From: Harmonia axyridis
Lineage: Eukaryota; Arthropoda; Insecta; Coleoptera; Coccinellidae
Assembly (NCBI RefSeq): GCF_914767665.1
Contig: NC_059507.1
Location: 7,874,001 to 7,938,000, forward strand
Length of the DNA stretch: 64,000 nt
Direction of reading: 5' to 3'
A model generated the notes under the pieces. That model ran no database searches and was not told the origin of the DNA. It saw only the letters and a program-made list of their open reading frames with translations. The first letter of the stretch is position 1. Each line of letters starts with the position of its first letter. Below are positions 21,997 to 34,029 of this stretch, one piece after another. A program made the translations under genes and the position numbers.

Positions 21997-22508
21997 CTAT
22001 CATCATTGTAAGGGAATAGTGTTTTGTGTCTCGTTCTGCTTATTTACAGTAGCCTCCGAGTTGAAAATGGGACTTATCACTGACAATAATCATTTTGGTG
22101 CATTTCAAGGACACAATCAGCGAAGAAACGACCTTACTGGTCATCGACCAGCTTGAGTTCTTTTACAATATTTTCAGTTTTTTTTTGAGAGCTGCACACG
22201 ATTTTGATATTTACATCACTAACTTGTCCCAACAACAGAAATTCTTTCACCAGTTTCACTATTGCCTGCCGAGAAGGTGCTTCTCGACAACCCAAAAATA
22301 CTTTAGTTTCGCGAACTGTGACTGCAAAATTTTCACTATTTTTGTAGTGAATTTTTATCAACTCCAATACATTTTTAAACCGTATATCGTTCCATTCTTA
22401 GTAATGGCGTAGTTTTTATTTGTCAAATGTCAGAAGATGACAGCTTCAAAAGTGACAGCTCCCCAGAGGCGGTTTATTCAAAATGGAACCTCTTAATGGA
22501 AAACCCTG
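21997..22508 (-). mobile_element. 5' part of a DUF4817-type DDE transposon
   Basis: On the minus strand the element begins at 22508 with CAGGGTTTTCCATTAAGAGG next to a TA (22509-22510), followed by a leader and the transposase start. Only the N-terminal helix-turn-helix and a sliver of the catalytic domain remain. The 3' end is missing or overlaps the direct repeat ending at 21996. Confidence 0.7.
21999..22395 (-). pseudogene. DUF4817-like transposase fragment
   Basis: ATG at 22395 gives MERYTV; after a frameshift the protein reads LELIKIHYKNSENFAVTVRE, then REAPSRQAIVKLVKEF, which is the helix-turn-helix repeat found at the start of these transposases. It then jumps to ENIVKELKLVDDQ, a TAA, ADCVLEM and SDKSHFQLGGY, where the first catalytic Asp sits (SDxSHF), followed by VNKQN after another shift. 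A large internal deletion and several frame breaks make it non-functional. Confidence 0.7.
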
Positions 22509-22510
22509 TA

Positions 22511-23534
22511 GTTTCAAAAATTGTCCAAATGGAAAACAAAAACGGTCATATTTACAGAACCCCTAATCTGATTTTGCCCATTTACAAAGTAAACCACGCT
22601 GTTCGTGTTTACAGACGGATGGCCAACTTAACGACAAAAAAAATTGAAAATGCTTCTGGACGGATCCATTTTTCGAAGAAATGTATACTCGATAACATCA
22701 ATTCACTCACTGAATTCAGGTGATCTTCCTTTCAACATGCCGACATCAGAATCGGGAGAGAAGTGGCAAACTACACCGTAAACAACATTTATGGTATATC
22801 GGCAAGAGAAAGTAACACAGTTGAATATATCCAACCGATATATTTTCGCAATTCAATCAAAGAACCATCATCCTACTTGCGAAATTACTCGCTCTCGACG
22901 TTGACTGAGCCGCTACGAGCGGCAGCTTGGACAGGACTCAGGGGAATTTTTTTCATTTTAATTTATACGGTTTTGAAGAGCTACCTGATAGAATCTGAAA
23001 TTTCACGCCGAAATTTTATGAAGTGAATTAACTGCGTATGCCCAGAAGCCGGCCTTGGAGAATTCGTATAACAGCGTATTGCGCGAATTTTTGATACGAG
23101 AAAAACTGAAAGAGATCGATGTATATAGTTATTTTTAATACAAGTATCAGCAGAAAAAAAAATGATATGATAATAATGAAATATTGTATTAAGATTAATG
23201 AAATAAATGCAGAATTCATGTTGAGCTTATGACCAGAACCAGAAAGAATTCAAGAAGAAGATCGAAAGTAAATCATTCAATCTGATTTTACAAGAAGAAC
23301 TATAAAAAATTCAAGATTTCGGAAAAGAAAAACCTTCCCAATATTTCAGTGAATACAAATCTTTTCAGGTTGAAATTTTGCGAGTATATACAGCGTGTTC
23401 CTCCATTGACGCGATGCTCTATCACGGTTAAGCACTGAAATCTTCGAATTTTTTTTTGAAGAAATGATAGAGGGATCCATTCGGAGAAAGAGCGTTCAAT
23501 AAAGAAGAATGAGGTTTAGAGGAAGATGGTATTT
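22511..23534. other. Unclassified spacer
   Basis: Open frames at 22427-22723 and 22763-23026 were considered; the first begins inside the DUF4817 transposon leader and neither has a recognisable domain. A weak TAGTTATTTTTAATACAAG near 23126 recalls the start of the 408-bp repeat. Confidence 0.45.
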
Positions 23535-24779
23535 GGTGTACAACTTTGCTTCCGCCGATAGCTGTAGCGGTAGTCGAAATAAATAGATCGTAGATGTCAT
23601 ACAATAAGCTTAGGTATTTGTAAACATAACGCCATCGAAATATTAGTCGATTTGTGTCTGCATCATAAAGTTATTCTCGATTAAACATGTCAGCTTACGG
23701 GCCAAATTCGCGTCATTTGTGGGAGGTTTTAATTTTCTGCTTTAATAAGAAGAAATCTGCGGCTGAGGCACATCGAATGCTCTCAAATACCTATGGTGAG
23801 GCCGCTATTAGTGAAAGAACGTGCCGAGAGTGGTTTCAACGCTTCAAGGACAGTGATTTTGACGTCGAAGACCAGCATGGCTGTGAAAGCGAGAAGATGT
23901 TCGAAGATGCAGAATTGGAGGCATTACTTGATCAAGACTCGTGTCAAACGCAACAAGAATTGGCAGGATCATTAGGAGTGACGCAACAAGCCATTTCAAA
24001 ACGCCTGAAAGTCATGGGAATGATTCAGAAACAAGAAAATTGGGTGGCGTACGAGTTGAAGCCGAAAGATGTTGAACTCCATTTGTTTGTTTGTGAACAG
24101 CTACTTGCAAGGCATTGACGGAAGGGATTTCTGCACCGCATTGTGAAAAATGGATTCATTACGATAATCCCAAGCGCAGAAAATCATGGGGATATCTCGG
24201 CCATGATTCCACGTCGACGGTCAAACCGAATATTCACGGTTCCAAAGTCATGCTCAGTATTTGGTGGGACTAGCTCGGCGAAGTGTATTATGAATTGTTG
24301 AAATTGACTGAAACAATCACAAGCGATCTTTATCGAACTCAATTAATGCGTTTGAGCAGAGGATTGAAAGACAAACGGCCGCATTACAACGAGATACATG
24401 CTAAAGTGATTTTTAGCATGACAATGCTCGACCCCATGTTGCGAAAGTAGTCAAAACATACTTGGAAATGTTGAAATGGGAAGACCTACCCCACCCGTCG
24501 TATTCTCCAGATGATGCTCCCTCGGACTATCAGTTATTTCGATCAATGGCACACGGCCTGGCTGATCAGCACTTACGGTCTAATGAAAAAGAAAAAAACT
24601 GGATCGATTCGCTTCAAAAGATGACCAGTTTTTTCAACGCGGGATTCGTACGCTGTCCGAAAGATGGGAGAAAGTAGTGGCCAGCGATGGACAATACTTT
24701 GAATCATAAGTATATAACAAGTTTTTTTACAATAAAGCCTCGATTTTCGGAAAAAACGGCGGAAGCAAAGTTGTACGCC
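23535..24779 (+). mobile_element. Mauritiana-type mariner, near full length, inactive (copy A)
   Basis: Ends GGTGTACAACTTTGCTTCCG and its complement (24760-24779) with TA at 24780-24781; the left flank is TT instead of TA, a likely point change. Length 1245 bp, normal for mariner. Shorter relatives of the same family are at 27633-28168 and 43244-44136. Confidence 0.9.
23687..24709 (+). pseudogene. Mauritiana mariner transposase, broken (copy A)
   Basis: Opens MSAYGPNSRHLWEVLIFCFN, with the first helix-turn-helix (KKSAAEAHRMLSNTYGE) and second (TQQELAGSLGVTQQAISKRL) both visible, similar in layout to Mos1. TGA at 24116-24118 stops the first frame after CEQLLARH. About 10 nt are missing near 24147, which removes the TGDE motif with the first catalytic Asp. 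Later pieces read PNIHGSKVMLSIWWD, a TAG stop, EVYYELLK, and SPDDAPSDYQLFRSMAHGLA with the third Asp. The C-terminus VASDGQYFES ends at TAA 24707-24709. Confidence 0.92.
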
Positions 24780-24781
24780 TA

Positions 24782-25564
24782 TGTAAGAAATAATCTATGA
24801 GAAAAAGTCTGGTAATGCATAAATATTAAATATTCAGAATAATCCAAGTGGTGCCTCAATTTTTTAAATCCCGCAATGAAAAGTCACCTTGACAGATCAT
24901 TATTTCCCCTGCCTGATCAGCCAAACCGCCAAATGCGTCTAAAGAGCCTCACACACGCGAGGACTTCAACCTTATCTAAGGTCGAACGTATCGGATGTGT
25001 GGCGGAATTATTAAAATTCAGATATTTCACCTCCTCTAATGATATGCATTCGGTCGGGACCGATTTTAGTTGACGACAGTCGGCGCCCATCTTGGAATCG
25101 AAGAAACCTGATCGTTCATTCTGAATATTCCTAAAACGACACCGGACCAGATGAAGAGAATTTTATTCCGTTGGACTTTGAAAATCTCGAAATCTCCGTC
25201 CGAAAAAGGATGTATCGAAATAGTCGGAGGCCCAGTGGTAAATCATCGAGTTTTGGGCAGGAATTTCGGGAGGGGGGCCAAAAAAACGAGCGCGGGGACG
25301 ATACGATCTCGTGCATTAATCTATGTGTCTCGCGAAAAGGTGGATTTCACACTTTTCGAGCTGAGGCTTCTATTATACTACGTTCGGAGGTAATGAATTA
25401 TTTTGGGACAGCTATCGTGTTTGGGGAACGTGAGTGATGTACCTCTCGGGTGGTTTTTGAGGTTAAACGGTCTTCGACTTCTATGGTTTTGTGAATGGAA
25501 GAAATGTTGATAATTTTTTATTCGATCGCTCTTTCGTTCGTTACGAGGAATGTGTTTTTCGAAT
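24782..25564. other. GC-richer unique block
   Basis: About 24880-25440 is richer in G+C and CpG than its surroundings (GTCGGCGCCCATC near 25079). Overlapping frames at 25151-25437 have no recognisable domain and mutually exclude each other. Possible host regulatory or exon-containing sequence. Confidence 0.3.
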
Positions 25565-26740
25565 TTTGAACTGAGACTCGAAATTTGCCTGTAAAATCGT
25601 TATATCTCCTGAATTATTCGTCACAGACCCCTAAAATAAAAACGTTTTTCAAACTTCAAATTCCGCTCTTAAACATAGTGAGGTTTCAAGTTCGTAGTCC
25701 ACGTCCAGAAGAAGTGGCAGCTTCGGGAAAATTATCAATTTTTTCTTTGAAAATTTCAGATTTTTGCATATAATTTATAAAATAATGTACTGATCGCCCA
25801 ACTGCAAGCATTTTCGTAATCTACAAAGTCGAATCAATCAATAAAATGATACAATATTCCCATGAAGGAACTTTTATTTTTTCGAAAATTTTCTAAGGGT
25901 TAGGTATGGAAAATTTTACGAAAATTTTTTAACAAAAAATTTTTCAGGTGAGATCGAAATTCGGCTAATCGGAGATCGTCAATTATGGCACCGCTCACCG
26001 ATTCTTCGTAGAACTCCCGGTTTTGAGGAAATTTGAACTCGAAATTTGGAAAAAAATTGAATTTGCCTCTAAAAATCGTTACATCTCCTGAATTATTCGT
26101 CTCAGACTACTCAATTAAAAACGTTTTTCAAACTTCAAGTTCCGCTCTGAAACATAGTGAGGTTTCAAGGGCGTAGCTCACGTCCAGGAGAAGTTGCAGC
26201 CTCGGGAATATCATCAATTTTTTTCTCGAAAATTTCAAATTTTTACCTATAATTTCTGAAATAATGTACTGACCGCCCAAATGCAAGCATTTTCGTGATC
26301 TACATAGTCGAATCAATCAATAAAATGATACAATATTTCCATGAAGGAACTTTCATTTTTTTTCAATTTTCTGAGGGTTAGGTATGGGAAATTTTACGAA
26401 ACTCACAGTTTTGAAGAAATTTGAACTCGAAATTTGGGAAAAAACAGTAAAAATTGAATCTCTATCCAAGAATCGTTATATCTCCTAAAATATTTGTCGC
26501 ATACCACTCAAATAAAAACGTTTTTCTCTGATCGAGTTGTGATCTGAAACATAGTGAGGTTTCAAGAGCGTGGCGTATAACCAAAAGAAGTGGCAGCCTC
26601 GAGAAAATAATCAATTTTTTTTTAATTTCAGATACCTATAATTCATGAAATAATGGACTAAGCATTTTTGTGATATACGTAAACGAATTAATCAATAAAT
26701 AAGATGACTTCAAAAACTTTTTCAAGTTTCATATTCATAA
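25565..26740 (+). repeat. Three tandem ~0.4-0.5-kb degenerate units
   Basis: Each unit has the order GAACTCGAAATTTG or its remnant, ATCGTTATATCTCCTGAATT, AAAACGTTTTTC, AAACATAGTGAGGTTTCAAG, GAAGTGGCAGCCTCG, AATAATGTACTGA and TCGAATCAATCAATAAAATG. Units start near 25575, 26035 and 26418; the third is shortened. The family also occurs once at 34030-34880. No coding or terminal repeats seen; class unknown. Confidence 0.85.
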
Positions 26741-27630
26741 AACTAACCGTTTTTGAGATATTTCGATTTTTCATTATTTGAGTCCATAAAAAACAAATGT
26801 TAGGTCATTTCTTTTTTTGTATACCCTGTGTATTTCCAAACAATTGAATGTAGAATGTAGCTCTAAGGAGCTTATTGATGATTCAAAGTAACAAATTAGG
26901 CCTCTGATCAAGTTTATCACTTATTCAAAAAAAATTCCGACTTTCTTCCTATGTTTAGAATAGAGACTGTTCAAAGAATATATTATCTCTTGAATACGCA
27001 GAATTCTACTTGCGTTTCATCGCTTCCCAGGGTTCCACAACTCAAAAAAAACTAGTGAATTCTATCTTTTTCTGCTGAAAACGAGCCTCATATTTATTGG
27101 TCAAACGGAACGCATTACTACTTCAATAAACTCCCAGTTTGGTATCGCCTAAAATTCTTCAGATTCATTCATATTTATATATGTTGAGCACCGTTACAAA
27201 ACGCTAACACATGCTCGTTCTTTGATATAGTCATAAGGATAGTGGTAATATTGTAAATCATGTCTTTCTCTGAATTTCTTGTTCTTATTAACATAATATA
27301 TCGATTAACATTAACAGATATATTTTATATTTTTATGCTACTAATTTAACTCGGTCTGTTGTGGACGATGCTGTTTGTTTCTTTTGTCTTGTGGTGGATA
27401 TGAATATTCGATTATGGCGGCAGAGTTCAGTGAGGTTCACTTTCTGGAGTATTTTCGTAGGTGGAAGGATGTTAGAGAAAGTTTTCGGTCACAGGATTCA
27501 CGATTTCCGTTGAAAATATTCTTGAATAGAAAGAATATTTGTTGACCGATCAAAATGTGAATAATTCTCAACAAACGTTGAAATTTCTTCAAAAAGGTTT
27601 ATCATTTTTTCCTTCTCATTCAGAACTTAT
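26741..27630. other. Unclassified spacer
   Basis: No gene recognised. Around 26745-26840, TTTTTGAGATATTTCGATTT and a TATACCCTGTGTATTTCC end suggest a worn CAGGGT-type repeat terminus. Confidence 0.4.
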
Positions 27631-27632
27631 TA

Positions 27633-28168
27633 GGTGTACAACTTTGCTTCCGCCGTTTTGCAATAAATGGCTGTAGAAGTGAGTGGTAGTCGAAATAAAT
27701 AGGTCGTAGATATTATGCAATAAGCATAGATATCTGTCAACATAACGCCATCGAAATATTAGTTGATTTGTGTCTGCATCATAAAGTTATTCTCGATTAA
27801 ACATGCCAGCTTACGAGCCAAATTCTCGTCATTTGCGGAAGGTTTTAATTTTCTGCATTAACATGAAGAAATCTGCGGCTGAGGCTCATCGGATGCTTTC
27901 AAATACCTATGGTGAGGCCCCTATTAATGAAAGAACGTGCCGAAAGTGGTTTCAACGCTTCAAAAACGGTGATTTTGACGTCGAAGGACAGCATGGCAGT
28001 GAAAGATGCAGAATTGAAGGCATTACTTGATCAAGACTCGAGTCAAACGCAACAAGTATTGGCAGGGTCATTGGGAGTGACGCAACAAGCCATTTCAAAT
28101 CGCCTGAAAGTCTTGGGAATGATAAAATGATTTTACTGCATGACAATGCTCGACCTCGTGTTGCAAAA
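27633..28168 (+). mobile_element. Mauritiana mariner, deleted (copy B)
   Basis: TA (27631-27632) then GGTGTACAACTTTGCTTCCG. The transposase starts at 27803 with MPAYEPNSRHLRKVLIFC. After the second helix-turn-helix (VTQQAISNRLKVLGMI) it jumps straight to LLHDNARPRVAK-like sequence around the second catalytic Asp and stops near 28168 without a right terminus. A ~25-nt deletion near 28005 also shifts the frame. Confidence 0.85.
27803..28168 (+). pseudogene. Mauritiana mariner transposase fragment (copy B)
   Basis: N-terminal 66 codons are in frame (KKSAAEAHRMLSNTYGE helix-turn-helix). The sequence between GQHGSE and KDAELKALL is shortened relative to copy A and changes frame; the second half continues in another frame to SNRLKVLGMIK. 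The catalytic domain is essentially missing. Confidence 0.85.
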
Positions 28169-29705
28169 AATTCATATTGATTTCATATAGCTGATCTCAA
28201 AATAAATTATACCGTGGTTTCCAACTAGAATGTTCAATGTGAATGTTTTTATTCAAGATTCGAGTTCTTTTTCATTCCTGAAGGTATCCCTATAAATTAG
28301 GTGAATCTAGAATGAATTCGCTTTTTGACATAATGAGTAAACATATGATGTGCTGAGGAAAACATGGCTTCACGGTTCATCCGCAAGGTCCATAAACTCA
28401 CGACTATTCTTTGTCGTCCGTATAATACCCAAGGTACAAATAACGTGTAAGATCTAATTGAATAGCTATCATAAAATATGGTGAGTCATAAAAATTGCCC
28501 ATAGCGGCATCTCAGAATTTTTGATTTATTATGTATTTATAAAGCAATTAAAAAGACTTCCAACTACAAAAAGCATATTTCCTATAATATCTCATTATGT
28601 TTCAACGTAGCCTGTACCTACGGCACACCATTGGATATATTGTTTATGATTTCTAGTTTTCGAATGTTTTTTATACGCACCAAGGAAAAGTATAATTTAT
28701 TTCAGATTTATTCCTAATATATTAATGATTTTATTCGGTAGCTTGGGGCATCGAGAAGTCATTTCAATTAAAGTTTCGATGTATATGGTGACTCATTAGT
28801 TGTATCCTTAAATTTACGAAAGATGCAGTGTCTAGCATGAAAGAATTATTGAATATTTGTTTGTGAGTCTTTTTCGTTATTGCAAATAAAAAGATAAATC
28901 TTTGATAACTTGGGTCTTCTCTTGATGTTTATATAAAGACTTATATACAATAGTTAGTGTATGTCTACGTTAATCAGATGGAAGAAATTAGTGTTTCAAT
29001 TATAATTTTGAATGCCAAATCTTGAAATTGAATTTAATTGAAACTTATGAAATTGAACACACATTTTGATATCATAATCCTTAGTTCAATAGTCGTTTGA
29101 AGAAGTGATGATATAACGAAATGATCTGTCGAAAATTGTTTCGATTATGTAGTTACACATTTTTATAACACAAATTATGTTTTCTGAAAAATAAGTGTGA
29201 ACCGGGCTTTCGATTCTTTTCCGGTTTTCCCCAGTGAATCTCAATAATACGCAATATAGAAAAATCTTGAAGGGCAGATTTAGGAATTACAAAGGAAATT
29301 TCATTAGAGTTGCGTATATAGCTGTATTTCGGACGTTCTTAGAATTTTATTTAGTTTGTATGTCTGTCTTATATGTGGAATGAATATAAATGCCTGTTAA
29401 AGCGATCAACAACGTTGACCGGGGAAAGTCATTTGTGTTCAGAAGTTTATGAGTAGATAGTTTAGTTATAGAAAAATATACGCTTCAATAACGTTTGAAA
29501 ATTGTCGAATTGTTTTATCAAAGTCAGTGTGTATTTGTGAATCCAAAAAAAAATTTAAGAACAATTCATAGACGATATTATTCAGTGAAATGACTCACTA
29601 TTCAACGTGTTGTAGTTAAATTGTTCTTCCTAGAAAATATATTTGCCCATTTATAGGAATTCCAACCCCCTCTTTCTTAAGGTTGTTAATTTATATACAA
29701 AAAAA
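28169..29705. other. Unique AT-rich spacer
   Basis: No gene seen. A stretch at about 29460-29520 (CTTCAATAACGTTTGAAAAT) resembles the interior of the MITE at 30764-30962 and may be a relict of it. Confidence 0.45.
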
Positions 29706-29900
29706 ATCTCTATAAAGTATCCAACTAAGAATTACTTACGTTCATAGTGAAAATTCATCAATAGTGGAAACTCACCTGAAAATAAAAAAAAAATTTGTTA
29801 GTTCGATGTTTAAGAAAAAATAAACAACATTAGGAAATATTTAAACAGCCGAAAAGATTCTTGTTTCGATATTTTTAATAGTTATTACGATATGAAAAAC
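29706..29900 (-). repeat. Duplicated segment carrying splice cassette, copy 2
   Basis: Matches 12750-12950 in the same orientation. The match fades just before the hAT target duplication at 29902. Confidence 0.8.
29740..29775 (-). other. Candidate 36-nt micro-exon / recursive splice site, copy 2
   Basis: On the minus strand: ACTAAC branch-point consensus (CTAAC is the complement of 29797-29801), a long T tract, CAG (29776-29778), GTGAGTTTCC, and the donor GTAAGTAATT (29734-29739) after exactly 36 nt. The open frame reads EFPLLMNFHYE against EFPRLMNFYYK in copy 1. The four base differences change three residues and none touches a splice signal. Same interpretation and same uncertainty as copy 1. 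Confidence 0.45.
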
Positions 29901-29909
29901 ACTTAGATA

Positions 29910-30743
29910 TAGGGATTCACGGCTTGAGCTTGACTTGATTTCAAGTCAAGTAGAAGTTTTTCAATCTCAAGCGAAGTCAAGTATTTATTGATAAAGTACT
30001 TGAATCATATCGAGCCACTTGATTTTTAGCAGTTTTATTGTATAGTGTCACATCAATAAAAAAATGATGAAATGAGGAGGAACCTTGTAAAAAACACTTT
30101 AATTTTTTCAAATTATTGTATAAAAAACCTAAAATATCAACTTTTTTTAAATAGAAACATAAATTAAATTACTATAAATCATTACAAAATGAAAAATTGA
30201 AGAATTAGGTTTCTTAATACTGAGAAACTTTCAGGCTTTGTTTGATTTCATAATTTTCCATCCAGGATCTAAGACACATGAAGCATCTTATAAATTTGTC
30301 GACTAACCTATTGCGGGTTTCTGTAACTGTAAGAGCAACTCTGAAAAATTGTCTTTCAACAGGAGCTGAAGATGATGGCGTTGATAAAAAAATCCTTGGC
30401 CATTTTGGCCAAATTTGGAAAAATATTTCTGAAACTACCAAAATCTACCCTCAGATTTCATAGAAATGTGAGAAAACTACTATTAAAGTCACACTGGTGA
30501 ATGCTTCAGTCCCTCTGCGCTCGAGGAATTCCCTTATTCAGTCTAAGCGCGCACGAAATTGAAGAAATATATGCCGTGCGACGCGTGCATATCAAGCTCA
30601 AGTAATATCAAGTAGCTTGATATCAAGTCAAGCAAGAAATATCTAAAATCAAGTCAAGCTCAAGTATGTAATTTTCCACGAGCTTGATTTTCAAGTCAAG
30701 TAGTTGGTTAAAATGTCAAGCTTCTTGGCTTGATGAATCCCAA
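29910..30743 (-). mobile_element. hAT element, internally reduced
   Basis: Left end TAGGGATTCACGG, right end TGAATCCCAA, with 8-bp flanks CTTAGATA (29902-29909) and CTTGGATA (30744-30751), a target duplication with one mismatch. Both subterminal regions are rich in TCAAGTCAAG/CAAGCTCAAG subrepeats. The interior keeps the hATC part of the transposase on the minus strand. At 834 bp it lacks the BED finger and most of the RNase H-like core. Confidence 0.88.
30214..30441 (-). pseudogene. hAT transposase C-terminal (hATC) remnant
   Basis: The 75-codon frame contains FLSTPSSSAPVERQFF and ALTVTETRNRLVDKF, which correspond to the conserved SAPSER..FS and KRNRL core of the hAT dimerisation domain. 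Family hAT proteins are ~600 residues, so about 85% is missing. Confidence 0.8.
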
Positions 30744-30763
30744 CTTGGATATAATTTCACATG

Positions 30764-30962
30764 TTTATAATGGCAACACTGCATATCATTTCTTAACATT
30801 TGTTATCTCTAGGTTATGCCATTCAATAATAGATAGATACCTGCTTCAACAACGTTTAGAAATTGTTAAATTGTTTTATCTTTCCATTATTAAATAGCAT
30901 AACCTACTGAACACTAATGACATTATAAATGTCAAAAAATAATACACAGTGTTGCCATTATA
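30764..30962. mobile_element. ~200-bp MITE with TATAATGGCAACACTG ends
   Basis: TATAATGGCAACACTGCATA at the left is mirrored by ACAGTGTTGCCATTATA at the right. Inverted similarity continues inwards through AGGTTATGCCATTCA/AATAGCATAACCT. A right half of the same family lies at 46225-46330. The TTATAA at each edge may be part of the target duplication or of the inverted repeat. Confidence 0.85.
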
Positions 30963-32117
30963 ACCATTTTAAACTGTAGCATTCCTATTGGAACCTTTTA
31001 TTATGAAGCTCTCAGATTCCATGGATCTGACGAAGTAATTCTCTCGCTTTTAATATCACAGTAAAATCGTTTCCAAGGAGCAGTGAATTTTTTCAAGATT
31101 CAAAAAACAGCCAATATTCAAATCGACCGCTGTTACGACGACGAGTATGTTTTTCCATTTTAAAATGCACGCAAGCGTCGCCGGGGGCAAAACTAACTTT
31201 AATTAGAAGTCGACTCAATTTCTCATGTTCGTCGCTCTCAGAACAGCAGGAAAAAAGATCGAATGCATTTGTTTCCACTTTAGAAACGAATCTCCTCTAC
31301 GATCGATTCTTGCGTTAACATATGTTTAGAGTCCATAAAATGAGGAATTTCTCTCATTAGAACAAGATCGATATAAATTAATGCGTTTGAAGCGAGTGTC
31401 TCCGTCGATAGGAAATTACGTGACCTACATTTTCTATCGGTCTCCGAGCAAATCTGATACATCTGATGTAATTTATGGAAAAACATTCTGCGTTTTGCGA
31501 TTTTCTCGATATCGAAAAAGCTGCTCTGTGAACATAATTTGCCGCTGAATAATTGGAGTACTTGATTTGAATTTATTCAATCTATTTTTTTCGTTGGTTA
31601 TCGATTTGACATTCTATTTAATATACAGCTCATTTCAACGTCAATGTGAATTAGACTATCCATAAAGAAAGTTCAGATTTGTTGTTTCTAGTGAATATAA
31701 TTTATTCCATATTATAATTTACATAAATGTAGAATAATTATTGTCTATTAAGCCTTTAAAACAATCTCCTGATTCTACTGTTCCTGCACAACCTAGTACG
31801 ACTCAGAGTATAACTCATGAATGCGTTTGGTGAATTATCTAGATAACTGCAGTAGTACAACTCACGATATCTATCTGGTGATAAATATTACCAACATTCA
31901 TATCTGCACAGAAACAATAAGGTTGTTTCTAATTTTCAATGAAGTATTCACTATTTTATAACACGCATTCAAATTCTGATTCACGAAAAAAGAAGAATTG
32001 AAGCACTGAAAGAAAAATCATTCTCGAGTATGCCTCGATTTCACAATTGAAAAAATCTAAAAAGAACAGAATCAATTATATCAATATCACATTTCAATTA
32101 CTATGACTGGTGATGAA
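30963..32117. other. Unique spacer with a GC-richer block
   Basis: About 31000-31480 is CpG-containing and compositionally distinct (AGCGTCGCCGGGGGC near 31174), with no long frame. No gene recognised. Confidence 0.35.
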
Positions 32118-32708
32118 TAAGGGTCGCACATAGAGTAATGAACATTGATAGAGGAAGTATAGGCAATTTTTACATGTTCCCAACATTACGTTGTCGGATT
32201 GTGATATATTTCCAAATCCACAATTTTACTAGATCATTATGAATGTATATTATATTGAATGGTATATATTCATTTGAGTGATTCTCGATTAAATATGCAA
32301 ATTTGAATATTTGGAATCCTTTTCCTAATTGTCGCATTTATAGTAAGCAGAATATTTATTATTTTCTGTATCTACCTGCTGAAATCCAAGGTTTGGCAAC
32401 TTTTGCTCTCCTAGTGTCATCGGTTGTTTCACGTCGTTTAGCGCGCTTGAAGTTTGTTTTCTGAATTTCTGATATATTTAGGTATTTATTTCAATATATT
32501 TTGATTAAATATAAAACTTTGATTCACTATGGGACATAAGAAGTGCGTTTTTTGTGAAGAATCTCGCGAATTGAGTGAAATATCGTATCACTGATATGTT
32601 TTCATTCAGCGCGCTTTATACCAAATTTGATAGTTCATGTTGGGGACAAGATTTGCTTACTGAAAATGACATATGCTACCTCTATCTATGTTCATTACTC
32701 TGAGAGGT
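32118..32708. mobile_element. MITE family with AGAGTAATGAACATAGATAG ends, full copy
   Basis: Left end AGAGTAATGAACATTGATAG and right end CTATCTATGTTCATTACTCT are inverted. Characteristic interior: GTTGGGGACAAG, TATCGTATCACTGATATG, CACTATGGGACATAAGAAG, GCGCGCTTGAAG, TCATCGGTTGTTTCACGTCG and CTGCTGAAATCCAAGGTTTG. Other copies: 47893-48278, 48915-49191, 61046-61590, 62385-63333. No transposase. Confidence 0.88.
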
Positions 32709-34029
32709 CGCCAAATTGCTCCTGTTTTTTGTTGAAATTGGTTTCTGTAGAAACAAATAGATTATATTCATAATCAGAATGGGTTGTCTACTAATTAGGT
32801 TTTTATGAGAAGTTCAATAATTTCAAAGCTTCCACCAAAAATTACGTAAATAGAGCATTTACGGTAGTCTCAAAAAAAGCTATTCGACTGATTTTGTTGT
32901 CATTTATACAAAAAACATGGTTTTGCAAAGAAAACAGAATATAATAGTTTTTATTCTATTAATTATGTTGATTATGCTTTTTTACCGAAAGGAGTAAGAA
33001 GACTAGCATAACTCCCGCTTTGAAAGGTGTAAAATAGCAAATTTTACACGAGTCGTGCAAAAAATCAATTTCAACACCGTGCAAATGTCACGATTCAATG
33101 ATTGACCAATTTCTCCATCTGTCAAAACCGATAGGACCATTTATCAATACTTGCCGATGTTAATGCCAACTACCGCACAAACATTTATAAGTTCAACGTA
33201 ATCATAATCGCATTATGGTCTTATATGCACCAAAGTTTGAGCAGCAATAAACCGTGAACCTATAATTGCATTTCTGAATGAGGGAAAGGACTACTTTGAT
33301 TAATAGCACTCTCTCGAATATGATAGGAAATGACTGCGATTGAGAACCTGTCTGTGCGAGACACCTGTGTATATCAACTTTCGATGCAAATTCAGGTAAT
33401 GGCGACCTACTTTGCGCAGACTTGAGTCGGAAGCAATGGCTTGTCGTCTAATATCTACCAATGTCGCGTCGAGTTATACAAGTGTTACGACAAACGTACA
33501 AACGCCAAATAAGACTTTACGTGTTAATTGCCGAGAAGTTCAAAATTTACCTGCATTCGCAATAAATCCTGCAATTAGAGGCAATTTTCTAGTCATACAT
33601 AAACAGCAGTAATTAAAAGTAAGCTTGACTTTAATGGTTTTGAGGAATTTTTCACTCGACGTCATATACTAGAAAATTACTATTTTGTAGTAGCAAAATT
33701 CTTGCGTTAGCAAAAAAAATTCATAAGTGAAAATTTTAAATAGCCAAAACAGTTATTTTTCTGCAAGCGCATTTAAATTCACTGATCAAATTTGATTCGA
33801 TTGATTATTCATATACTCATGATTGACGTAATGCTGCATGTCATTACCATAGTTATCTTATCATTAGCGTTAATTAGACGTTGGTGCAAAGAGATATGAC
33901 AGAATTTAATTTACTCTTTGATATTGGTGTTTGAAAAAAACACTGTTACTTTCATTAAAAAAATAAGAAGCTTTCAGCACCGTGTGAGGAGTGACTCTTT
34001 GCAACTTGAAAATTCGTAGAAAAATTTTA
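32709..34029. other. Unique spacer
   Basis: A slightly GC-richer patch at 33360-33610 has a 66-codon frame (33412-33612) that I cannot assign. Around 33005-33065 is a diverged copy of the dispersed piece at 12120-12175. Confidence 0.4.

Noticed and set aside
22427..22723. 98-codon frame beginning MSEDDSFKSDSSPEAV
   Set aside because: Its first third is the reverse complement of the leader and terminal repeat of the DUF4817 transposon, so it is not an independent gene.
25151..25437. Two overlapping 80-88-codon frames in a GC-richer block
   Set aside because: Overlap in different frames, no domain and no conserved motif; a chance effect of higher G+C.
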